A DNA stretch of 64,000 bases from an uncultured Mollicutes bacterium (GCA_947166335.1 CAMVDS010000003.1:1-64000), one strand, 5' to 3'; counted from the first letter of the stretch, positions 1 through 7,813 are shown. Numbers and translations: made by a program. The notes: generated by a model from the sequence alone, not told the origin.

Positions 1-123
1 GTATTTATTAAGTCCTCTTACTCTAAATTCATCTACTTTAAAATTATAATCAGACAATGAAAATTTTTTCTTTATATCTGAATAATTATTTATTCCATCA
101 TCTAAATCAGATTTTTTACTCAT
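1..123 (-). CDS. Leftward gene, product unknown (partial)
   Basis: The complement has 41 open codons from an ATG at 123 down to base 1, where the gene leaves the window. The visible peptide begins MSKKSDLDDG and is charged and hydrophilic, with no motif I recognise. An AGAGGT ribosome site sits 7 bases upstream of the start (complement of 131-136), and a near-consensus leftward promoter lies at 218-246. It is the only leftward gene I can support here and marks a transcriptional divide with the gene at 366. Confidence 0.7.
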   Translation of the reverse strand, partial: MSKKSDLDDGINNYSDIKKKFSLSDYNFKVDEFRVRGLNKY

Positions 124-217
124 AATATATACCTCTTATAATCCGTCTAAGATTATCTTATATCATCTATGTTTAACTATATATTGTATATATAGTACAA
201 AGTACCCAACTATATAA

Positions 218-246
218 AGTATATCATAATAATATATTTATGTCAA
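218..246 (-). promoter_or_regulatory. Leftward SigA-type promoter
   Basis: On the minus strand TTGACA (246-241), a 17-base spacer and TATACT (223-218) match the vegetative bacterial consensus closely. It points at the leftward gene starting at 123. The roughly 90-base leader carries AT-rich palindromes around 176-215 that could be operator sites; that part is inference. Confidence 0.65.
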
Positions 247-365
247 CGCATAATTATATTTACTAAATAACTTTTTTATGGTATAGTTTATTTCAGTAAG
301 ATTTTAGTTTAACTAGAATTACTCCCTCTAAATTTTAATAGGAAAAAGCATAGGAGATAAAAATT

Positions 366-1535
366 ATGACATTAGAAGAAAAAATTAAAAATAAATTATA
401 TGAAGGACAGATAATAAAAAATGAAACAGAACTTTATAGGCTATTAGATCTTATTCCGTCTGATAATAAGACTATTAAAGGAAATGAACGTAAAAAAATT
501 AAAAATACAATACAGGCTTTTATTAATTATGAGAGAGTAGATAATTCTAATTCTATACGTATCCTTGAAATATTTGAAGATCCTTTTCCTATCATAGATA
601 AAAGAAAAGAAGGTATATATGTTACTTATATAGAAACATTATTACTTAGTCATTTATTTAATGAGTCTCCTGAACCTTTATATATTACTTATAAAGGATT
701 ATTTGATTTATTAGGTATGATAAATAATAATTATTATAATACAGATAATCGTGTTAAGTTACAAAAAATAGATAAAAGGATTACTAAATTTGAAGCTACT
801 AATTTTTTCTTACGTAGTTATAGTCTTATGAGAAGAATAATAGATAGAGCATTAAAGAGTCTTATGGATCGTAGTAAAATATGGGTTGAAAAGAATATAA
901 TAATTGAAGGTGATTTTTATAATGAATATATGGAAAAACAAGAAAAACATATAGCAACTAAAGAAGAAATATCTATAATACTTGATATTGAAACTGAAGT
1001 ATTAAATAAGTTAAATATTCAAAGCAAGAACCAAGTATTCTGGAGAGGTAAATCAGCAGATTTTTATGAAGAAGTAAAATATATATTAAAAGAAAAATAT
1101 GGCTGGTGGGATTATTATAAAGAATTTTATATTATACCAGGTCAAAAAATGAATCTTAAAAAAGCTATAGAAGAAAATCTTATAGAATTAAACAGAAGTA
1201 CTTTAAATAAAAATATAATTAATAGTGTAAATAAAGATGCTGATAATAAATATAAATTACAAGAAAAAGAGTATAAAAAAGAATGGGAGTTATATAAAGA
1301 AACTAAAGAGTGTTCTTATAATATAGGATTATGTAATGATTATGATACTTTTGTAAAAATGATTCAAAGTAAAACTTCTCATTATCCTGATAATTATTTA
1401 GAAATACAAGAATTACTTTCTAAATATTTTTTAAGTATAGTTCCAGAAGATCAACAGGCTTTAATTGATTATATTGAAAATAATAAAGATAAATTAAAAG
1501 ATATTCAAGAAAAAATTACAGAAATCCCAGATTAA
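366..1535 (+). CDS. Unknown 389-aa protein
   Basis: A GGAG ribosome site lies 8-10 bases before the ATG. The protein is Lys/Glu/Asn-rich and mostly helical, without signal peptide, membrane segment or nucleotide-binding motif. Residues 60-180 alternate hydrophobic and basic stretches that could be winged-helix DNA-binding domains, and the last 40 residues look like a charged helix. Standing alone beside a divergent promoter and followed by large inverted repeats, it could be a replication or partition initiator, but no motif proves this. Confidence 0.8.
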   Translation: MTLEEKIKNKLYEGQIIKNETELYRLLDLIPSDNKTIKGNERKKIKNTIQAFINYERVDNSNSIRILEIFEDPFPIIDKRKEGIYVTYIETLLLSHLFNESPEPLYITYKGLFDLLGMINNNYYNTDNRVKLQKIDKRITKFEATNFFLRSYSLMRRIIDRALKSLMDRSKIWVEKNIIIEGDFYNEYMEKQEKHIATKEEISIILDIETEVLNKLNIQSKNQVFWRGKSADFYEEVKYILKEKYGWWDYYKEFYIIPGQKMNLKKAIEENLIELNRSTLNKNIINSVNKDADNKYKLQEKEYKKEWELYKETKECSYNIGLCNDYDTFVKMIQSKTSHYPDNYLEIQELLSKYFLSIVPEDQQALIDYIENNKDKLKDIQEKITEIPD

Positions 1536-1583
1536 ATTATTTTTTAGCAGGAGCGTTAATGTTCTACATGTTATAGAAAAAGG

Positions 1584-1656
1584 AAAAGGTGTCCAAATTG
1601 GTGTATAGTAAAGAGATATATATATTATATATTATGCACTGATTTGGACACCTTTT
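1584..1656 (+). terminator. Long hairpin, probable two-way terminator
   Basis: The 15-base arms 1584-1598 (AAAAGGTGTCCAAAT) and 1642-1656 are perfect complements, and the pairing continues inward with mismatches. The right arm runs into a T-rich stretch (CTTTTTATT). The left arm begins with A residues, so the hairpin could end transcription from both sides. The loop is about 43 bases of AT repeats. It follows the 389-aa gene by 50 bases. Confidence 0.6.
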
Positions 1657-2011
1657 TATTGTTGCACAAAAAATAGAGGTAAATGTATATAAAAATTGTG
1701 CATAATATATAAATAAAATATGTAAAATTGAACAGGAAAATTTTAAATAGGACGGATCAAAAGTGGCTTCAATCCCAGTAAACACAGGGGGTTCGGAGTT
1801 TTTTAGTCTTACAATTTTTGTAAAAAAATGGATTTATGTTTTTTGTGGAAAGTAAAGTTCTATATACGTTGTGTAGGTGACACCTTTTATATTATCACTT
1901 TTAAATGCCCCAAATATTTTTTTAATAATTCTTTAATAATTCTTTTTAATAATTTTTTCTAATAATTTTTTTAATTTTCTTTTAATAGTTCTTTTATTTC
2001 TTGTCCACGTA
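1657..2011. other. AT-rich stretch without a gene
   Basis: I see no open frame with a ribosome site here. An open leftward frame at 1564-1785 has no ribosome site and lies over the hairpin, so I reject it. Bases 1910-2000 repeat the pattern TTTTAATAATT several times, a low-complexity run like the AT-rich part of an origin, though no initiator boxes are clear. Confidence 0.4.
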
Positions 2012-2073
2012 GAAACACTTATCATTTTACTGTCACTCCGCTGCGCTCCGTTCCGTAAAATGATAAGTGTTTC
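2012..2073. repeat. Perfect 19-bp inverted repeat with GC-rich loop
   Basis: Arm 2012-2030 (GAAACACTTATCATTTTAC) and arm 2055-2073 are exact reverse complements. The 24-base loop carries the short repeat CTCCG three times (CACTCCGCTGCGCTCCG). There is no T-run, so a simple terminator is not obvious. It sits 4 bases before a second structure of the same design. Confidence 0.75.
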
Positions 2074-2077
2074 AGTG

Positions 2078-2141
2078 TTTACTTCAAAAAAAATTCACTC
2101 CGTTCACTTCGTTCACTCCGTTCATTTTTTTTTGAAGTAAA
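2078..2141. repeat. 16-bp inverted repeat with three 9-base direct repeats in the loop
   Basis: Arm 2078-2093 (TTTACTTC then eight A) pairs exactly with 2126-2141. The loop holds TTCACTCCG, TTCACTTCG and TTCACTCCG in tandem at 2094-2120. The A8/T9 arms mean that either strand ends in a U-run, so it can work as a two-way terminator. The tandem loop repeats shared with the neighbouring palindrome could instead be a protein-binding or single-strand origin site. Confidence 0.7.
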
Positions 2142-2610
2142 GTAGTTTATGAAAGTATTAAGAAAATATTAGAAGTTATTGTTTATTTTTTTAAGTCTTT
2201 TTTATGATTCTAAGTGTTATAAGATAAGAATCGTGAGAAAGGCTTATTTTATTAGGGTTTGAAAGAGATAAACTATTTATGATACTGAAATTAAAAGATT
2301 TTTTATTAAGGGAGAGAAATAAGATTTATATTGATGGAAGTGGAGATGAACGATGAGAGTTACGATTGGAAAAAATTATTATAAGGGTGATTTATTAGAC
2401 AGTGTGTGGATGGACTAGCATCCTGGTCCTCAGCAGCGGTAAGCCTGGGATCCGCTAAAAATACCCCGTGGATCACGCTAAAATCCTTTAAAATAAGCAC
2501 TTTTAACTTTTTTTATAGAAAAACTGTATTTATTGTTTTGTGTTATATAATGGCATTGTAAACAAGCGGTTCATCGCAAAAACCACTTGAATATAAAAGC
2601 ACATTGATAA
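2142..2610 (+). other. Leader region of the RNA unit
   Basis: No solid gene is present. A 21-codon frame at 2353-2418 (starting MRVTIGKNYY, GGAG 7 bases upstream) could be a leader peptide. Bases 2435-2456 form an AGCGG/CCGCT hairpin. A near-direct repeat GGATC(A)CGCTAAAA occurs at 2448-2460 and 2470-2483. A TATAAT hexamer at 2546-2551 is a plausible -10 box for the next unit, but its -35 is poor. Confidence 0.35.
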
Positions 2611-2690
2611 TTGAATATAGCAAACTGGATATTATAACAACTCAATTATTTTATAATATCGGTTTATATCTCAAAAAGGAGGGATTTATT

Positions 2691-3347
2691 ATGAGTAAAA
2701 ATATCCAGTTTAATGCAACAACAGGCAAGGCTTTCCGTACTAAGCTCGAAAAATACTATAATGCTATGCACTCAATTGCTGACCTTATTAATGAGTGTAA
2801 CGATACCGTGTCACGCTATAGTGGTATTATTGACACTAATAAAGATCTTATAGTAAAAATCGAGTCTGGTGAAAAGGTACGCTATACGAAGGCTCAGCTC
2901 GAAACTGAGATTAAGTCCGCCGAGCAGAAAATAGCTGATGCTCGTACTGACCGTGACGAGGCTAAGTCTAAGTTTGACAAGGCTATAGCTGAGGCTCAGT
3001 GTTTCTATACTGAAGCTATGCACAAGGGTGCAGAGACTGTTGTCAAGACTTCTGGCACTGACCTTACCGAGTGGCACTCTGCCCTTGCTGATATGCTCAA
3101 AAAGAACGGTTTTGCTGACGCTACATCTGACAATGTTTTACGGTTTGACTATCTCGTTGGAGTGCGTACTAATTCAGCTAAAAACACATACAAGGCTAAC
3201 TCGCTCGTTGGTATAGGCTCAGCTAAGTCTTGTGCAAAAACGTTCTTGTGCGCTTTTTCCGAGTATATGGTATCTGAGAAAATCATCAGCCCTTTCAAGC
3301 ACAAGTATGTACCCGTGTCTATGCGTAAAGATAAAAACAAAAAGTGA
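2691..3347 (+). CDS. Unknown 218-aa protein embedded in the structured-RNA unit
   Basis: A strong AAAAAGGAGGG site precedes ATG 2691; the frame is open from 2604 but that start has no ribosome site. The protein begins MSKNIQFNATTGKAF. Residues about 70-115 form a charged coiled coil, and the C-terminus is Lys-rich (RKDKNKK). No family is recognised. The gene is less AT-rich than its neighbours, resembling the non-coding RNA that follows, and it lies between bases 2611-2630 and 3372-3391, which pair as a 20-bp helix. It may be an RNA-binding partner of that RNA; this is inference from position. Confidence 0.85.
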   Translation: MSKNIQFNATTGKAFRTKLEKYYNAMHSIADLINECNDTVSRYSGIIDTNKDLIVKIESGEKVRYTKAQLETEIKSAEQKIADARTDRDEAKSKFDKAIAEAQCFYTEAMHKGAETVVKTSGTDLTEWHSALADMLKKNGFADATSDNVLRFDYLVGVRTNSAKNTYKANSLVGIGSAKSCAKTFLCAFSEYMVSEKIISPFKHKYVPVSMRKDKNKK

Positions 3348-4811
3348 TACTACGCTTTGTAACCCGTTGGCATCCAGTTTGCTATATTTAAAACTCGACT
3401 ATGCGAGTATAAACAGGCTTTAGGCATAGTGCGTGTGTACCCTTTTTGGGTACACGGTAGTAGTACAACTTTATATTGATGTTATGTAAGTGTCATTACG
3501 TGATGTCACCGCAATAGGCGGAATGTATCACACTATGGCAAGCCCAACAGGGTGAAGTCTACCTGTTCAGTCGGGGCAAGTTTCATACTGGGGCATTTGT
3601 GGACGCATAACGTTATTCTTGCTTAATGACTTTTTGAGTTGTCTACTAGGTGTACTTTGACAAATATATATGTGCGTGGGTTAGACGTGTATGCACTGGG
3701 TGTAGTATGCATACTCGAAAAGTACCATAACCGCCGAGAGGAGGGTGAAGTGTGACGATGCCTCATCATGGGTAAAGTCTGGAGTGTTTCGTGTCCTCAA
3801 ACACGACCTCTAAGCACAGCACAACGTTAGTAGTCTGTCTATATGTATCTTTACGTGTAGTCTACGTAGGGGTATTGGGTGAAAACGACCAACTACCAGT
3901 GTTGGATTATAGCAGGTATGCGTGAATATTATGTCATGTCGAGCTAAAGGTTGGATTAGAAGTAAGCATCTAATGACTGACTGTATATGGTTATACGTGT
4001 AAAAACGTATAAGGATTGCAGTGTGTCTTGTGACACGAGAAGAACCTCCAGTGTAATAATGCGTATATTCGCTTGAAGTCCGTAAATCCGCAAAGGTATG
4101 GCAGAGGATACGCTTAACGTGTATGGGTGAGATATGTGTTCCAGGCACATTTCAATATATGTTCCCGACATCAGCGAATAAAGCGAGTTGGGTAGGATGA
4201 ATAAACGCATACAACATGTTAAACTGGTTAGAAGTAATACGTTACTTCTATGCTCGATCCGCAAGGGTCTATGGCTTGAATTTTACACAGCCGTGTGTAA
4301 ATACTTGTTCTTAGTTAGAATGAGTCTATCTCCTACGGTTAGGAAGGCAGTGTCAATAAGTCCTTTAAAATGAGCAACGACAGCTATATCCATGAGCAGT
4401 GGGTAAACTTTGAGCATACATAAAATCCTTAGAGTTTTTGTGTACAAAGAATCCAACGGCGAAGATCCGTTCTTATAACCCTATCTATCATGGGGGATAA
4501 GTAATAGTCTATTTAAGACTAAAACTCGAATGACACTACGTAGCATCTGTCTATGTTACGTGTTACCCAACACCGAGTATAAAGTCAATAAAAGGCGTGT
4601 AAGCATTTGTGTTTACAAAAGTGGGATAATAATGATAGAATGACGTAATAGGTCATGGTGGCACATAGACAATATAAGTACGTTAACTCCGCATGTAGGG
4701 TGATAGTATGCCCTTAGTGTCTCTCTATGAGGTGCTTGTGAGTGTACTTATATTGTTTAGTATGTGGCTTAACCACATCTTAGTGTATAGGTTCGATTCC
4801 TATGCCTATTA
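3348..4811 (+). ncRNA. Giant structured non-coding RNA (about 1.46 kb)
   Basis: About 1.5 kb has no gene with a ribosome site but is dense in perfect hairpins: 3393-3397/3404-3408, 3435-3442/3448-3455, 3509-3512/3518-3521, 3546-3551/3562-3567, 3689-3695/3708-3714, 3789-3794/3801-3806, 3852-3856/3864-3868, 3889-3893/3901-3905, 3991-3998/4005-4012, 4023-4027/4032-4036, 4134-4138/4146-4150, 4229-4237/4242-4250 (9 bp), 4283-4289/4294-4300, 4505-4510/4516-4521. Its 5' part pairs back across the preceding gene (2611-2630 with 3372-3391). The 3' end is a tRNA-like domain. It recalls GOLLD and ROOL, known large phage RNAs often next to tRNAs, but it is longer than either and I cannot confirm membership. 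Ends are approximate. Confidence 0.75.
4647..4811 (+). ncRNA. tRNA-like 3' domain of the giant RNA
   Basis: Bases 4647-4653 (AATAGGT) pair with 4804-4810 (GCCTATT) as a 7-bp acceptor-like stem. Next to it 4787-4791/4799-4803 form a perfect T-arm with loop TTCGATT. Between them a perfect 13-bp helix joins 4669-4681 to 4744-4756, flanked by CACATA/TATGTG, and a small ATGTG/CACAT hairpin replaces the anticodon arm with a loop lacking U33. No CCA is encoded. It has no G3-U70 pair, so it is not a tmRNA of the usual kind. Confidence 0.6.
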
Positions 4812-4857
4812 TTCCTTTTTATAAGGGAAATCTAAGAAAGGAAAAGGGAAAATAAAT

Positions 4858-5055
4858 ATGTTATATGATCTAACTCCTACACAAGGTCTATGTGAATTAC
4901 TCCGTATAGCCCGTGACTATCAGCAGATTCTAGGTATTGACGCTACGACTACGGCTACTGAAGATCTTATAACACACGAGTTATGGTGTGATTATGAGGA
5001 TTTATTGTCTGCAATCTGGATTATAACATATCAGCTTTTTGATGAAATGAGGTGA
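4858..5055 (+). CDS. Unknown 65-aa protein
   Basis: First gene after the giant RNA, about 45 bases past its tRNA-like end, with an AGGAAAAGGG ribosome site. The product is Leu-rich, helical and mildly acidic, with two Trp and no motif. It probably shares the RNA unit's transcript, since no promoter separates them and the first good terminator is at 5368. Confidence 0.7.
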   Translation: MLYDLTPTQGLCELLRIARDYQQILGIDATTTATEDLITHELWCDYEDLLSAIWIITYQLFDEMR

Positions 5056-5060
5056 TTATT

Positions 5061-5252
5061 ATGATTACTATGCAACAAACTTCAATCTCTGGTAAACTCA
5101 TCACGTTTGAATATGTAGATGATGTACCATTTCGTAACGATGAGCTACGACTTGTAAAAGGTTTCCGTGTCACTTATGATGGAAATACAATAATAGAATG
5201 TCAAGATTCATATTATGCAAAACAAGTGTATAAAAACTTGAAATATTTATAA
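5061..5252 (+). CDS. Unknown 63-aa protein
   Basis: GAGGTG six bases upstream favours ATG 5061 over a GTG at 5052. The small protein alternates hydrophobic and polar residues, suggesting a beta sheet, and ends in a basic helix (KQVYKNLKYL). It lies 5 bases after the preceding gene and is the last one before the terminator. Confidence 0.7.
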   Translation: MITMQQTSISGKLITFEYVDDVPFRNDELRLVKGFRVTYDGNTIIECQDSYYAKQVYKNLKYL

Positions 5253-5367
5253 TCACGTCACTGCCAGAACTTGTGGCTACGTGTCAAAGCGAAGTGACGT
5301 TTTCCATCAGTAGGTGACTTCATCCCTATATGATGCCACGTTTTAAGACTCACACGGACTGGGAAGA

Positions 5368-5394
5368 GTGTTTGCAAAGGCAAGCACTTTTTTT
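5368..5394 (+). terminator. Rho-independent terminator of the RNA unit
   Basis: GTGTTTGC (5368-5375) pairs with GCAAGCAC (5380-5387, one G-U) over an AAAG loop, followed by seven T. An extra hairpin ACGTCAC/GTGACGT spans 5255-5300 upstream. Together they close the transcript carrying the giant RNA and the two small genes. Confidence 0.8.
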
Positions 5395-5479
5395 GGTTGC
5401 AAGTCTTTTATCGTGGGTAAGGGTAACTGATGTAAGCGAAAACTAATTGACAAAAGTATTATGTATGGAGGTAAGCGAA

Positions 5480-5644
5480 ATGGCTTGTTTAATTAAGGAT
5501 GCGCTTACAGGTGAGATTCTTGGGTATAAGAACTTCACCAAAGCACAGAGAGAACAGATAAACGCAGAAGGGAATGTAAAAGTTACTCCCTTTTACGACA
5601 CAGAAACTTGCAAACGTGTAATGGAAAACCTTGAAAGGAGATAA
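5480..5644 (+). CDS. Unknown 54-aa protein
   Basis: GGAGG at 5466-5470 fixes ATG 5480 rather than the TTG further upstream. The sequence begins MACLIKDALTGEILG; the -TGE- pattern is like a short beta hairpin. Two Cys occur, at residues 3 and 45. First gene of the long small-gene array after the terminator. Confidence 0.65.
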   Translation: MACLIKDALTGEILGYKNFTKAQREQINAEGNVKVTPFYDTETCKRVMENLERR

Positions 5645-5649
5645 AGCAA

Positions 5650-5823
5650 ATGGCACTTTATAAACATACATTTTCGCTCCAAACGAAGCGGTTAGTCGAG
5701 TGGTTCCGTGATACAAACGGAAACCACAAAGTGCGTGTTACTATAGGCGATAAATATACAGACTTCTTCTTCGATGCTATGTGCTATGCCAATCGTCAGT
5801 ATGAAAAACTGGCAGCTATGTGA
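5650..5823 (+). CDS. Unknown 57-aa basic protein
   Basis: Five bases after the previous stop, with AAAGGAG upstream. The product is basic at the N-terminus (KRLVEWFRD) and aromatic-rich, without a known motif. Codon choice resembles the neighbours. Confidence 0.7.
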   Translation: MALYKHTFSLQTKRLVEWFRDTNGNHKVRVTIGDKYTDFFFDAMCYANRQYEKLAAM

Positions 5824-5841
5824 TAGGGAAAGGAGGATCAC

Positions 5842-6036
5842 ATGAGTAAGAAACAGGAACGCTTACGGTTTGTACAACAGAAAATAGAAGAACAGGAGAA
5901 CGCAATAATCACCTGTTCCGAAAGGGAATTTCCCACTCATAATTATCTATTACAAAAACTAACAAATGAGTGGTGTAAACTCATAAAGGAGCTTTCTCCC
6001 GAACAGGTATACGAAGCACTTGGTTTTGAAGAGTAA
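5842..6036 (+). CDS. Unknown 64-aa helical protein
   Basis: AAAGGAGGATCAC precedes the ATG. The sequence is Gln/Glu/Lys-rich and probably one or two helices, with a possible coiled coil over residues 3-20 and ending in -ALGFEE. No family assigned. Confidence 0.72.
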   Translation: MSKKQERLRFVQQKIEEQENAIITCSEREFPTHNYLLQKLTNEWCKLIKELSPEQVYEALGFEE

Positions 6037-6066
6037 AACATAATAACATTGACGGAGGTAAAGGAA

Positions 6067-6270
6067 ATGGATAACATAATAAGCGAAAGGGAAACCTATA
6101 ATGCAGAGACATTTGCTTTGTTTTCACATCGCCCTGATGTGAAAGCAAAACGAAATTATATATCATCTACTCCTAAGCGAAAAGGAAACGAGGTAAACGC
6201 CGATGCAATACTGGCATTCCTCAGTGCTGTTATCTTATTCATAACTTACGTTTGTATGTTTTTCTTTTAA
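6067..6270 (+). CDS. Small tail-anchored membrane protein (67 aa)
   Basis: GGAGG with good spacing selects ATG 6067. The first 45 residues are charged. Residues about 47-67 form one hydrophobic membrane segment rich in Ile, Leu, Val and Phe at the very C-terminus, giving a tail-anchored topology with the N-terminus probably in the cytoplasm. Function unknown. Confidence 0.7.
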   Translation: MDNIISERETYNAETFALFSHRPDVKAKRNYISSTPKRKGNEVNADAILAFLSAVILFITYVCMFFF

Positions 6271-6389
6271 GGGAAAAGTAAAACAAACTAAGTTCCACGT
6301 GAAACATAATACTTTTATAAAGTCCATAAGCGAAAGCTTGTGGACTTCAATAAGGGTATTAACTAATAAACGAAAGGAGAATAAGGCAA

Positions 6390-6608
6390 ATGAAAAACTG
6401 GAATGAAAGAGGACTTGCAGACCTTATGAGAAGTTTCCATGATGCTTCTCAGATTCTGGAAGAGAAGTGCGATGGAGATTTGAGTAAATTGAGTAAAGTA
6501 GATAAGTGGTCATTTGAGTTTACAAATATGCTCTTGGCATACTCAGATGTATGTTGTGCTTTGGGAGATTTGTTCAAGATAGACCCAATGGAAATAGTCT
6601 TTGAGTGA
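6390..6608 (+). CDS. Unknown 72-aa helical protein
   Basis: GAAAGGAGAATAAGGCAA lies upstream. The product looks all-helical, with three Cys (residues 27, 55 and 56) and an acidic end. About 120 bases of leader precede it, with a short hairpin (GTCCATAAGC...GCTTGTGGAC) that pairs 10 bp at 6321-6343, possibly an attenuator or processing site. Confidence 0.72.
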   Translation: MKNWNERGLADLMRSFHDASQILEEKCDGDLSKLSKVDKWSFEFTNMLLAYSDVCCALGDLFKIDPMEIVFE

Positions 6609-6685
6609 ATGAAATCTGTCTTTTATCTAAAAACGAATGGAACTGTTCAACCTCAACAGGTAAAGGAAAAGGAGGTAAAGATGAT

Positions 6686-6985
6686 ATGAGTACACCTATT
6701 TTTCGCTATGTTGGTTTAACTACTGGACTTCGTGGTGATTGTCATGCAAGGGAATTTGAAATCAACCACATTATGTTTCTGGGTAATCAGATAACAATTT
6801 ATGATGAAGATGACAATGCAACTTATAACTACCGTATCTTACGGATTGAGGGAACTGTAAATAATAAATCCTCAAATGAAATTGAACACAAGACAACTTC
6901 AAACCTTTTCGTAGTCAAGAAATGCTATGAGAACAATGTTGCTCAGAACTGGGCAGAAGAGAGAAGGGAGGTGAAAGTCGCATGA
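6686..6985 (+). CDS. Unknown 99-aa protein
   Basis: The frame is open from 6605, but GGAGG at 6671-6675 selects ATG 6686. Beta-rich and polar; residues 28-60 (HIMFLGNQIT, then YNYRILRIEG) resemble a small barrel. Its stop overlaps the next start (ATGA). Confidence 0.68.
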   Translation: MSTPIFRYVGLTTGLRGDCHAREFEINHIMFLGNQITIYDEDDNATYNYRILRIEGTVNNKSSNEIEHKTTSNLFVVKKCYENNVAQNWAEERREVKVA

Positions 6986-7044
6986 TAGAAGCTAGTATGG
7001 CACAGATAATGGAAGCTTATAATGAAGCTAGAGAAGCAGAGTAA
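6982..7044 (+). CDS. Possible 20-aa peptide
   Basis: An ATGA overlap with the previous gene and GGGAGGTG eleven bases upstream support translation of a 20-residue acidic helix (MIEASMAQIM...). It is too short for comparison and could be chance. Confidence 0.3.
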   Translation: MIEASMAQIMEAYNEAREAE

Positions 7045-7110
7045 TTTTAAAAACTGAATATAGTATAACAAAATAACAATAATCATTTTAAATTTAAGGA
7101 GGAAAAAGAA

Positions 7111-7512
7111 ATGGCAGCTAACAAGATTTACATGGGAACTAAGGCAACTGAGAAGAAGAATGATGAGTTTACCTATGAGGTAAAACAGGAGTGCGGTACT
7201 CTTAGCACTAAAACTTACACTACCAGAAATGGTGAAGAGGTAACTGAAGAGAAAAAGTTACGGTTGATTTCCTGGAACGGAAACGAACCTAAGTATGATA
7301 TCAGACCTTGGAGAATAACCGCTGAGGGTGAGAAGTGTATGAAGCCTACTGGCTATACAGGTGAAGAGCTTATCAAACTTGGCGAGATCATTAATGAGAT
7401 GGTTAAGGCAAGTGAGCCTAAGCCTAAGGCTTGTAGAGCTAAGGCAAATGCAACTTTGACTCAGAAGGTAAGCAAGGCAAAGACCACTACAAAGAAAGGG
7501 GCTAAGAAGTAA
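7111..7512 (+). CDS. PC4/YdbC-like single-stranded DNA-binding protein
   Basis: AAGGAGGAAAAAGAA precedes the ATG. Residues about 48-70 (LRLISWNGNEPKYDIRPW) match the hallmark of the YdbC branch of the PC4/p15 family, whose curved beta sheet binds single-stranded DNA or RNA. The last 30 residues are Ala/Lys-rich (KAKTTTKKGAKK), a basic tail that YdbC normally lacks. Downstream, AAAGGGGCT/AGCCCTTT forms a hairpin across the stop codon. Likely role: covering or remodelling phage single strands or modulating transcription. Confidence 0.75.
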   Translation: MAANKIYMGTKATEKKNDEFTYEVKQECGTLSTKTYTTRNGEEVTEEKKLRLISWNGNEPKYDIRPWRITAEGEKCMKPTGYTGEELIKLGEIINEMVKASEPKPKACRAKANATLTQKVSKAKTTTKKGAKK

Positions 7513-7564
7513 TAGCCCTTTATTATTCACTATACACTATTAAAAATGAAAAGGAGATAAATAA

Positions 7565-7708
7565 ATGAGCAGAAGCAGAAGTTGGAAAGACAATGTAAGT
7601 ACAAAGGAAAAGAGAAACGCTAGACGTTACGGTAAGAGAAACAACGCAAAGTATAACACACTTTTCATGATAGCTGACGAGCAGATATTCGGAAAGGAGG
7701 AGGACTGA
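7565..7708 (+). CDS. Unknown 47-aa basic protein
   Basis: AAAGGAGATAAATA leads into the ATG. The N-terminal 30 residues are Arg/Lys/Ser/Asn-rich (MSRSRSWKDN, RRYGKRNN) and could bind nucleic acid; the end is acidic (GKEED). A 12-codon frame at 7710-7748 follows with a ribosome site but is too short to call. Confidence 0.6.
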   Translation: MSRSRSWKDNVSTKEKRNARRYGKRNNAKYNTLFMIADEQIFGKEED

Positions 7709-7764
7709 TATGATACCCGAAGTTCTTGATCCTGTATTACGGTTTTGAGTAGCACACAAACATA

Positions 7765-7786
7765 GGGCTACTGAAATATGTAGCCC
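7765..7786 (+). terminator. Hairpin, possible weak terminator
   Basis: GGGCTAC (7765-7771) pairs perfectly with GTAGCCC (7780-7786) and is followed by only three T then A. It lies in the gap before the gene at 7814 and may cut transcription partly. Confidence 0.4.
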
Positions 7787-7813
7787 TTTATAAGAGAAAC
7801 GGAGGAATATAGC

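Noticed and set aside
1564..1785. Leftward 73-codon frame
   Set aside because: It overlaps the long hairpin at 1584-1656 and has no ribosome site.
3810..4373. Leftward and rightward open frames of 60-112 codons in the giant RNA
   Set aside because: None has a ribosome site, their peptides are rich in Cys, His and rare residues unlike real genes here, and they overlap the hairpins.
3348..4811. Group I or group II intron in the gene-free region
   Set aside because: I found no group II domain V hairpin, no reverse transcriptase, and the GACTA/ATAGTC-like segments are in the wrong order for a group I core.
4647..4811. tmRNA
   Set aside because: The domain lacks the G3-U70 alanine identity pair and a tag reading frame ending in Ala-Ala, and a 13-bp helix sits directly inside.
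5447..5452. Promoter from TTGACA before the gene at 5480
   Set aside because: No acceptable -10 hexamer at 16-18 bases; the nearest TATTAT is only 4 bases away.
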